This document shows, one piece after another, positions 1 through 6,661 of a DNA stretch of 64,000 nt. How positions within the stretch are numbered: the stretch's first letter is position 1; the number at the start of each line of letters is the position of its first letter. The notes under the pieces were generated by a model that did no database searches, was not told the origin of the DNA, and worked only from the letters and a program-made list of their open reading frames with translations. Made by a program: the position numbers and the translations under genes. Where the stretch lies: assembly GCF_009828065.1 (NCBI RefSeq), contig NZ_WTYK01000003.1:248001-312000 (forward strand), written 5' to 3'. This stretch comes from Croceibacterium soli (lineage in GTDB: Bacteria > Pseudomonadota > Alphaproteobacteria > Sphingomonadales > Sphingomonadaceae).

Positions 1-2
1 AG

Positions 3-1748
3 CAGACCCAGGTCGGCTCCGGCTTCACCGCTCCGGCGATCGACGGCGATATCCGGCTCGGATCGGGCAACGACTTGCTCGACGTGGCCGACGGCACCTT
101 CAAGGGCGCGGCATTCTTCGGCGCGGGCAACAACGCGTTCGCGCTCTCGGGCGATGCGGTGCACACCGGCTCCGCCCTGTTCGGCGCAGGCAGCGATACG
201 ATGAGCCTGGCCGGCACCTCCGTTTTCTCCGGCGTGGCGGACTTCGGTGGCGGCGCGGATACCCTGACCATCGGCGGTTCGGCGCGGTTCTCCGGCAGCC
301 TTGCGAATTCGGCCAACCTGGCGGTGAACGTCGCCGGCGGTACGCTCGACATCAACAAGCCTGCCTCGATCGCCTCGCTCACCGTCGGCGCGGGCGGCAC
401 CCTCGCGGTCACGCTCGACAAGGCGGCCGGCTCCGGCACGGCTTACGACGTGTCGGGCACCGCGAGCTTCGCCAGCGGAGCCAAGCTCGCTGTGCGCCTG
501 GCGGACGTGAGCAATGCGGAAGGCAGCTATGTCGTGGTGGATGCAGGCACTCTGCAGGGCGCCTCGGGCATCGCGGTGAATACGTCGGCGGTACCGTTCC
601 TGTTCAAGGCCTCCCTCGCCAGCAATGCCGGCCCGAACCGCATCGTGGTCGATGTCGCCAAGCGTACCTCGCAGGAACTCGGCCTCAACCGCTCCCAGAG
701 CACGGCCTATAACGCGGTGTTCGCGGCGATCGGCGAGGACGACGATGTCGAGAAGATCTTCCTCGGCATCAGCGACGGCGACCAGTTCCGCCACGCCGTG
801 CGGCAGATGCTGCCCGATCACGCCGGCGGCGCGTTCGAGGGTGTCAGCCTCGGCACCCGCGCCTTCGCCCGGCAAGTGGCCGATCCGCCGAGCCCGGTCT
901 ACTCGAGCGGCGGCCTGGACGTGATCGTCAGCGCCGCAGCCTGGACCAGCGACAAGGACGAAGGCGCGACCGCCGTCTACGACCTCGGCGGCTTCGGCTT
1001 CTCCGGCGCCGGCGAGATCGACACCGGCATCGGCAGCTTCGGCCTCGCCGCGACCTGGCTGTGGAACGAGTACGACCAAGGCAGCGACTACAACCGCGTC
1101 CTCTCCGATACTTACGAGCTGGCGGCCTATTGGCGCGGCAAGTGGGGCGGGCTCACGACCTTCGCGCGCGGTTCCATTGGCCTGGTCGATTTCCGCGGAC
1201 GCCGCACGTTCACCGGCCAGGCCGGCGACAAGGCGGTCGAGCGCCACGTCATCAGCGAATGGAACGGAACGATGATGTCGGCCAGCGGCGGCCTGTCCTA
1301 CGAAGGCGGCGGCACCCACTTTTTCTTCCGCCCGAGCGTCTCGTTCGATTACCTCAAGCTCGACGAGGACGGCTACACCGACCACGGCGGCGAGGGCCTC
1401 GACCTCGAGGTGGAGGACCGCAAGAGCGACGAATTCGCGGTCAACGGCGGCCTCACCCTGGGATTCGACTTCACCGGTACCCGCAAGCGGGACGAGAACT
1501 GGTTCCGTGTCGAAACCGAAGGCGGCTGGCGCGAAGTCGTCGGCGGCTCGCTCGGCGCGACGACCGCGAAGTTCGAAGACGGCACCCCGTTCACGCTCGA
1601 ACCGGAGCAGGTCGACAGCGGCTGGTACGCCCGCCTGCGCGCCATGGGCGGCAGCTCGATGTTCGAGATGGGCGGCGAACTGGGCGCCGAAGACCGCCAC
1701 GGCGGCACCGCGCTGTCCCTGCGCGGAACGCTGAAGATGGGCTTCTGA
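3..1748 (+). CDS. Autotransporter, C-terminal part (5' end outside window)
   Basis: C-terminal portion of a type V (autotransporter) outer-membrane protein. The frame is open to the left edge, so the signal peptide and an unknown length of passenger are missing; the TTG at 75 is only the first start-like codon and probably not the start. The first ~200 residues are Gly/Ala/Ser/Asn-rich beta-helix-like repeats (GAGNN, GAGSDTM, GGGADTL). From about 917 to the stop, alternating aromatic and polar residues fit the autotransporter beta-barrel, ending in KMGF with the terminal Phe typical of BAM substrates. The barrel exports and anchors the passenger at the cell surface. The passenger's function cannot be read from this fragment. 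Confidence 0.85.
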   Translation, partial: QTQVGSGFTAPAIDGDIRLGSGNDLLDVADGTFKGAAFFGAGNNAFALSGDAVHTGSALFGAGSDTMSLAGTSVFSGVADFGGGADTLTIGGSARFSGSLANSANLAVNVAGGTLDINKPASIASLTVGAGGTLAVTLDKAAGSGTAYDVSGTASFASGAKLAVRLADVSNAEGSYVVVDAGTLQGASGIAVNTSAVPFLFKASLASNAGPNRIVVDVAKRTSQELGLNRSQSTAYNAVFAAIGEDDDVEKIFLGISDGDQFRHAVRQMLPDHAGGAFEGVSLGTRAFARQVADPPSPVYSSGGLDVIVSAAAWTSDKDEGATAVYDLGGFGFSGAGEIDTGIGSFGLAATWLWNEYDQGSDYNRVLSDTYELAAYWRGKWGGLTTFARGSIGLVDFRGRRTFTGQAGDKAVERHVISEWNGTMMSASGGLSYEGGGTHFFFRPSVSFDYLKLDEDGYTDHGGEGLDLEVEDRKSDEFAVNGGLTLGFDFTGTRKRDENWFRVETEGGWREVVGGSLGATTAKFEDGTPFTLEPEQVDSGWYARLRAMGGSSMFEMGGELGAEDRHGGTALSLRGTLKMGF

Positions 1749-1769
1749 CGCAGCGCATCCGGGCCGGGT

Positions 1770-1796
1770 GGATGGATCGCCGGCGGCGGTCCATCC
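1770..1796 (+). terminator. Candidate hairpin terminator after the autotransporter
   Basis: Inverted repeat GGATGGA (1770-1776) / TCCATCC (1790-1796) around a GC-rich loop, 22 bases after the autotransporter stop and just before the convergent epimerase. No T-run follows, so a rho-independent role is uncertain. Confidence 0.35.
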
Positions 1797-1822
1797 CCTC
1801 GCCGTCTGCAAGAGCCGCCTGA

Positions 1823-2920
1823 TCAAGCGGGCGTCGGCCACTCTTTTGGCGGGGTGACCTTGTTCGCGCGGTACCAGCCGGGCGGATCGCGCTTGAGGTT
1901 CGCGATCATCGCGGGAAGCTCGTCCTTCAGCCGGTGGTGTGGAGCCCAGCCGAGCAGCGTTTGTGCGCGCGAGATGTCGAGCGCGTAGTGATCGTCGGCC
2001 ATCCGGACCATGAACGGCTTGATGAACGGCTCCTCGCCTTTGTCGATGGCGTCCGGGATGAGGGGCTCGAGCTTTTCCTGGGCCCATGCGCCGGCAGCGG
2101 CCAGTGGCTTCGGTATGCGCAGGACCGGCCACTCCTCCTGGCCGTGGACCAGGTGTCCGATCTCGTCCTGCAGAGCGTCGTATCCGATCGTCTCGGGCTC
2201 GCCGATCAGCAGCGCGGTCCGTCGGGGCAGATCATGCCGCCGGTCAACCGTGCGGCGGATCGCGTCGAGCATGTCGTCGCGGTGCAGCATGGCCTGCCCG
2301 GCGTCGCGCCGGCCGGAGTAGAGATGGCTCTCGAAGTCGCGCTCATAGACCCGCGCGATCTGCTGCGCGAGGGTGGGGACCATCGTCTCGTCGTCGTAGA
2401 CTCCGGCTAGTCGGAGCAGCGCCACCGGGATCTCGCCGGCTTCCTCCTCGATTACGCGTTCGGCCTCGGCCTTGGACTTCGGGTAGGCCCACTGCGGATC
2501 GATCGGCTGGTCTTCATCGATGACTTCGCCGGGCCGCCCCGGGCGGTGGACCAGCATCGTGCTGGTATAAAGGAACTGCTCCACCTCGAACTCGCGCAGC
2601 GCGCGGAGCAGCAGGCGCGTCCCCTCGACGTTCAGCTTGCGGTAGAGTGGGTGTTCCTCGCCGGAGAAGTCGAAGAACGCGGCAAGGTGGATCACGCTGG
2701 CGATCCGCGTGCCGTGCTCCTCGCGGATCTGCGCGAGCGCTGCCGTGATCGCTTCGCCTGACGTGAGTTCCGCTTCGATGATCGGGAACGGCTCGCTCGC
2801 CGCCGACCGGTCGAGCCCGGCGACCGTGTATTCGCGGCTCAGAGCAGTGCCGATCGAGCGGCCCAGGTTTCCCCCTGCGCCGGTGATCAGCACGAGGGGT
2901 TTGGTGGGTTGCCCGGTCAT
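1823..2920 (-). CDS. NAD(P)-dependent epimerase/dehydratase (extended SDR)
   Basis: 365-aa extended short-chain dehydrogenase/reductase, probably a cytoplasmic nucleotide-sugar epimerase/dehydratase or related reductase. The N-terminal Rossmann fold has GAGGNLG (residues 14-20) for dinucleotide binding, and the catalytic pair is YPKSK (Tyr146, Lys150) after the LYTSTM segment. The ATG at 2920 is the only reasonable start. It is convergent with the autotransporter and has no operon partner, so context does not identify the substrate. Family assignment is firm; the exact reaction is unknown. Confidence 0.8.
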   Translation of the reverse strand: MTGQPTKPLVLITGAGGNLGRSIGTALSREYTVAGLDRSAASEPFPIIEAELTSGEAITAALAQIREEHGTRIASVIHLAAFFDFSGEEHPLYRKLNVEGTRLLLRALREFEVEQFLYTSTMLVHRPGRPGEVIDEDQPIDPQWAYPKSKAEAERVIEEEAGEIPVALLRLAGVYDDETMVPTLAQQIARVYERDFESHLYSGRRDAGQAMLHRDDMLDAIRRTVDRRHDLPRRTALLIGEPETIGYDALQDEIGHLVHGQEEWPVLRIPKPLAAAGAWAQEKLEPLIPDAIDKGEEPFIKPFMVRMADDHYALDISRAQTLLGWAPHHRLKDELPAMIANLKRDPPGWYRANKVTPPKEWPTPA

Positions 2921-2985
2921 GCACCCCTAAAGCGCACCGCCGCCGCCGGGTTCCGTCATACGCCCTGGAACCTGCTGTCCCTCCT

Positions 2986-3077
2986 CGTCATGCTGAACTC
3001 GTTTCAGCATCCATCCTGCCTCCAGGCGTGGTCTGTGCGGGTGGAGAGATGGACCCTGAAACGAGTTCAGGGTGACG
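2986..3077. repeat. Interspersed palindromic repeat, family A, copy 1
   Basis: About 92 bp bounded by inverted ends: left CGTCATGCTGAACTCGTTTC, right GAAACGAGTTCAGGGTGACG, with a variable middle. Five more full copies lie at 10365, 11991, 21677, 29378 and 41082. It fills much of the 304-bp gap between the epimerase and the CtaG-like gene; I see no gene in the rest of that gap. Confidence 0.85.
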
Positions 3078-3224
3078 AGTTGGGGGGCGGTTCCCGGGGC
3101 CCGCGCCCAGTAATGCCGGATCGAGGCGACACCGAATGCCCGGAAAGCGGACCAGATAGCGTGAAAACATATCGCCGCCCGTGCGTTGATCCCGGAAACA
3201 GCCGGACGAGGGCAGCTTCATGCA

Positions 3225-3968
3225 ATGACCAGCGCCGCAGACCTCTGGGTTCCCTATTGCGGGGCGGCGCCGCTCCCTGCCGAGTGGATCGGGCGTTGGA
3301 ACCTCGACCCGTTCCTGCTGGCGGCACTGGCGCTAGCCGCTGCCTGGCTGTGGCGTTCCCGATCCGCGGACAGGCGCGCGGGCTCGTGCGCACTCGCCGT
3401 CGCGGCGTTCCTGTTCGTCAGCCCGTTCTGCGCGATGGGCTCGGCGCTGTTCCTCGTCCGGGTGATCCACGACGTGATACTGGCCGCTGTCCTCGGGCCG
3501 CTGGTGATGGCCACGCTGCGGTTGCACGAGCGGGTGGTGCCCGGTTCGCTCGCCTTGTGGACGGCGATCCACGCGCTGGTCTTCTGGGCCTGGCACGCGC
3601 CGCCGCTTTACGAGGCGGTGATGTCCTCCAGCCCCGTGTTCTGGCTGATGCAGGCGACGATTACCGCGAGCGCGGCGGTCTGGTGGGCCAAGGTTCTACG
3701 CGCCCCCGCCGCCGGCGGCGTCGCGGCGCTGTTGGCGACGCTCGTGGCGATGGGTCTGCTCGGCGCACTGCTGACGTTCGCCGGCACCGCGTTCTACGCG
3801 CCGCACTGGCTGACGACATCGGCCTGGGGCCTCTCGCCGCTGGAGGATCAGCAGCTTGCCGGGATCGTCATGTGGGCGCCCGCGGGCGCGATCTACCTGC
3901 TGGGGGCGATGGTAGTCCTCTATCGCTCGATGCGCGCGGCCTCGCGAGATAGGCAGGCGCCCGCGTGA
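3225..3968 (+). CDS. ctaG: CtaG-like cytochrome c oxidase assembly membrane protein
   Basis: 247-aa polytopic inner-membrane protein with about seven hydrophobic helices, matching the caa3-type CtaG family, thought to help assemble or metallate the copper centres of terminal oxidases. Family-like features are the RVIHDVILAAVLGPL helix, an aromatic/His segment (FWAWHAPPLYEAV) and a HWLTTSAWGLSPLEDQQLAG stretch. I chose the ATG at 3225 (GAGGG upstream) over an in-frame TTG at 3186. It is first in the oxidase cluster and overlaps the cytochrome b561 gene by 4 bases (GTGA), implying translational coupling. This family is distinct from the Cox11-type CtaG. Confidence 0.78.
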   Translation: MTSAADLWVPYCGAAPLPAEWIGRWNLDPFLLAALALAAAWLWRSRSADRRAGSCALAVAAFLFVSPFCAMGSALFLVRVIHDVILAAVLGPLVMATLRLHERVVPGSLALWTAIHALVFWAWHAPPLYEAVMSSSPVFWLMQATITASAAVWWAKVLRAPAAGGVAALLATLVAMGLLGALLTFAGTAFYAPHWLTTSAWGLSPLEDQQLAGIVMWAPAGAIYLLGAMVVLYRSMRAASRDRQAPA

Positions 3969-4615
3969 AGCTGCTCGACCATATCCGCGCCTGGGCGGTC
4001 GGCTTCACGGAGAACGGCAAGTATTCCCCAGTCGGGGTGTGGTTCCACTGGATCATGGCCGGGCTGGTGCTCTACCAGCTGTTCTCCGGCTGGATGATGC
4101 AGCGCTACCAGGTCGGCGGCGACAAGCTGGAGGTCTATGCGCGGCACAGCGAGCTCGGGCTGAGCCTGCTGCTCCTGGCGATCCTCCGCGGGCTGTGGCG
4201 ACTGTTCATCCCCGATCCGATCAACGCCGCCGACAATCAGGGCTGGAAGACCACCGCGGCCCATGTGACGCACATCGGGTTCTATGCCCTGTTCGCGCTG
4301 CTGCCGCTGAGCGGGTGGTGCCTGTGGTCGGCGATCCAGCCGGCGCAGCCGCTCTATCTCGCGGGCCTCGTCCCGCTGCCGCCGATGCCGTTCTACGACC
4401 TCTCGCCTGCCTGGCAGTACCGCGTACTGGACTGGGCCGAGGATACGCACGTCGTCGGCGTGATCGGCCTGTGCCTGCTGCTGCCGCTGCACATCGGCGC
4501 GGCGCTCAAGCACCACTTCTGGGATCGCGACGACGTGGTGACGGGCATTCTGCCGGAAATCCCGGACGATCCGACCCATCCCCAGTACGGGCGATATAAT
4601 CGGCCAGCGGGTTGA
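3965..4615 (+). CDS. Cytochrome b561-family membrane protein
   Basis: 216-aa, four-helix b-type cytochrome of the prokaryotic b561 family, which moves electrons through the inner membrane to or from quinol. Candidate haem-ligand histidines sit in the helices: WFHWIM, ARHSELGL, VTHIGFYAL and LPLHIGAALKHHFW. It starts with GTG inside the stop of the CtaG-like gene. Its last ~110 bp overlap, on the opposite strand, the 3' end of the di-haem cytochrome gene at 4506-5249. Within an oxidase cluster it may feed electrons to the adjacent c-type cytochromes; that is inference. Confidence 0.82.
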   Translation: MKLLDHIRAWAVGFTENGKYSPVGVWFHWIMAGLVLYQLFSGWMMQRYQVGGDKLEVYARHSELGLSLLLLAILRGLWRLFIPDPINAADNQGWKTTAAHVTHIGFYALFALLPLSGWCLWSAIQPAQPLYLAGLVPLPPMPFYDLSPAWQYRVLDWAEDTHVVGVIGLCLLLPLHIGAALKHHFWDRDDVVTGILPEIPDDPTHPQYGRYNRPAG

Positions 4616-5249
4616 TCTCCTCTTCGGCCATCGCTTGCGCCGCCGCCAGCATGACGTTCTGCGGATCGCCGTAGCGCTCGCCCGACCGCCAGGCGCGAAG
4701 CTGCGCGGCGACGTACGGCGCGGGTTGGCCGGCCAGCGAGGGACTGCCTGCTTGGGCATCGCCTCCGTCCCGCCCATGGCAGGTGGCGCACGCCTCGAGG
4801 CCGCGCTCGGGATCGCCTTGCAGGTAGAGCGCCTCTGCTCCGGGTTCGCATGCGAGCCGGACCGACGGAGCCCTTTCCAGCGGCGCCGGTTCCATGCCCG
4901 CGTAGTAGTCGGATACGTGGGAGCGCTGCTCGTCCGTCAGTTGCCGGGCGATCCAGCTCATCTGCTCGTGCTGGCGCAGCCCGTCGGCGTAGAAGATCAA
5001 CTGGCGGGCGATGTAGCCCGGGTCCAGCCCGGCGATGCGCGGGGTGAGGTTGCCGTCTCCCTCTCCACTCATGCCGTGGCATGTGTGGCAGGCGCCGCGC
5101 GGACCCGCATCGCCGCCGGACAGCGCGACCAGTTCGCCGGTCTGCGCGAAAGGCTTCGGCACCGGTTCGGGCGTGCAGCCGGCCGCCGCGAGCGCCAGGC
5201 AGGCCGCGGGAATGGCGCTCGATCCGGATCGCAATGCTGGCAGGCCCAT
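4506..5249 (-). CDS. Di-haem c-type cytochrome lipoprotein (cytochrome c4-like)
   Basis: 247-aa exported cytochrome with two CxxCH haem sites, CHTCH in the N-terminal half and CATCH in the C-terminal half, as in cytochrome c4-like electron carriers. The N-terminus is a lipoprotein signal (hydrophobic run ending LAAAGC), so the mature protein should be anchored to a membrane facing the periplasm. It runs against its neighbours: its 5' end is divergent from the cytochrome at 5311 and its 3' end overlaps the b561 gene by 110 bp. A role as electron donor to the oxidase encoded downstream is likely from context. Confidence 0.85.
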   Translation of the reverse strand: MGLPALRSGSSAIPAACLALAAAGCTPEPVPKPFAQTGELVALSGGDAGPRGACHTCHGMSGEGDGNLTPRIAGLDPGYIARQLIFYADGLRQHEQMSWIARQLTDEQRSHVSDYYAGMEPAPLERAPSVRLACEPGAEALYLQGDPERGLEACATCHGRDGGDAQAGSPSLAGQPAPYVAAQLRAWRSGERYGDPQNVMLAAAQAMAEEEINPLADYIARTGDGSDRPGFPAECPSPRRRDPRSGA

Positions 5250-5310
5250 CGTTCACGGGAACATTTCCCGAAACTGGCTGGTTCCCGATGAAGTTCATGG
5301 CGGGGGACGC

Positions 5311-5724
5311 ATGGGTTCGGGCAGACAGGCACGATCATCCGGGAAGTGGCGCCCGGCCGGCCTCGCCGCCTGGGCGGTGATCGGAGCTCTTCTCGTCGCC
5401 TGCAAGCCGCCGGCCGAGACTCGCCGGACCCCCGAAGGAGGCGCCGAAGCCCGCGGGCTGGCGCTGATCGAGAACGCCGGCTGCGGCGCCTGCCACGAGA
5501 TCCCGGGAGTTACTTGGCCGAAAGGGCGGCTCGGCCCCTCGCTCGCGGGGTTCGACGATGTCGGCCTGATCGCCGGAGCGCTGCCCAACCGCCCCGGAAC
5601 GCTCGCCGCCTTCATCCGCAACGCGCCGTCGATAAAGCCCGGCTCCACGATGCCGCCGATGCCGCTGAGCGAAAGCCAGGCGGCCGATGTCGCCGCTTAC
5701 CTCTACGGCCTCGATCATGACTGA
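5311..5724 (+). CDS. Mono-haem c-type cytochrome lipoprotein
   Basis: 137-aa small cytochrome c. A lipoprotein signal ends in LLVAC (cleavage before Cys). The haem site CGACH follows at about residue 56, and a distal Met is available in GSTMPPMPLS. The ATG at 5311 follows a GGGGGA ribosome site; longer in-frame extensions run into the divergent cytochrome gene and are unlikely. Its stop overlaps the subunit II start by 8 bases (ATGACTGA), so the two are probably coupled. Its C-terminal part resembles the cytochrome domain fused to subunit II next door (shared PNxxGTL..SIKPG pattern), suggesting a duplicated domain. Confidence 0.83.
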   Translation: MGSGRQARSSGKWRPAGLAAWAVIGALLVACKPPAETRRTPEGGAEARGLALIENAGCGACHEIPGVTWPKGRLGPSLAGFDDVGLIAGALPNRPGTLAAFIRNAPSIKPGSTMPPMPLSESQAADVAAYLYGLDHD

Positions 5725-6661
5725 GGCGCTGTGGGGATGGCCGCCGCCGGTGCTCGACCCGGCCGGGCCCTACGCCGAGAGCGTAACGGTGCTCTCCTGG
5801 GCGCTGTTCGCCATGGGGCTGTTCGTCACGGCCATCGTGGTGGCGGCGCTGTGGGTCGCGCTGAAGGGCCCCGCGCGCCTCAAGGCGAAGATCGGCGGAG
5901 AGAAGGTCGTCGGGATCGGCGGCATTGCCTTTCCCGCCGTGGTGCTGACCGGATTGCTGATTTGGGGCCTGACGCTCACCGCCAGCCTCACGAAGCCGAT
6001 CACCGGTGAGGAGATGCGCATTCGCGTGACCGGGGAGATGTGGTGGTTCCGCGTCGAGTATCTCGGCCCTAGTGGCGACGTACTCTTCGAAGATGCCAAC
6101 GAAGTTCACATACCTGTCGGCCAGCCCGTGGTGTTCGAGCTGACCTCGGCCGACGTGATCCACAGCTTCTGGGTGCCCAACCTCTCCGGCAAGAAGGACA
6201 TGATCCCCGGCCGCACCACGCTGCTGCGGGTCGAGGCCGATAGGGCGGGGCGCTTCGGCGGCGTCTGTGCCGAGTACTGCGGCGGGCCGCACGCGCTGAT
6301 GGGTTTCGTTGCGGTGGCGCACGAGCGTGAGGAATGGTCGGAGTGGCTTACCTCGCGAACGGCGCCCAGAGACGGCACCGGCGCTGCGGGGCGGGGGCGC
6401 GAGCTGTTCATGGAGTCCGGCTGCGCGGCCTGCCACCGGGTCGCCGGTACCGAGGCGGGGGGCCGGGCCGGACCGGATCTCACGCACATAGGCTCGCGCC
6501 TCACGCTCGGCGCCGGCATTCTGCCGAACCATCGCGGCACGCTCATCGGCTGGATCGGGGACAGCCAGTCGATCAAGCCGGGCAACCGCATGCCGAGCTA
6601 CGACCAGCTTCCCGCCGAAGACCTCCACGCGCTGGCCGCCTGGCTCGAGCAGCAGAAATGA
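5717..6661 (+). CDS. coxB: Cytochrome c oxidase subunit II with fused cytochrome c
   Basis: 314-aa subunit II of a haem-copper oxidase: two N-terminal transmembrane helices, a periplasmic cupredoxin CuA domain and a C-terminal cytochrome c domain. CuA ligands are visible: the His of DVIHSFW, then CAEYCGGPHALM with Cys, Glu, Cys, His and Met in order. The electron-entry aromatic patch is MWWF. The fused haem domain has CAACH and a Met in GNRMPSY. Such fusions mark caa3-type and alternative aa3-type (coxM-like) oxidases. It overlaps the upstream cytochrome by 8 bases and the downstream subunit by 4 (ATGA), so the three should be co-translated. Confidence 0.93.
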   Translation: MTEALWGWPPPVLDPAGPYAESVTVLSWALFAMGLFVTAIVVAALWVALKGPARLKAKIGGEKVVGIGGIAFPAVVLTGLLIWGLTLTASLTKPITGEEMRIRVTGEMWWFRVEYLGPSGDVLFEDANEVHIPVGQPVVFELTSADVIHSFWVPNLSGKKDMIPGRTTLLRVEADRAGRFGGVCAEYCGGPHALMGFVAVAHEREEWSEWLTSRTAPRDGTGAAGRGRELFMESGCAACHRVAGTEAGGRAGPDLTHIGSRLTLGAGILPNHRGTLIGWIGDSQSIKPGNRMPSYDQLPAEDLHALAAWLEQQK

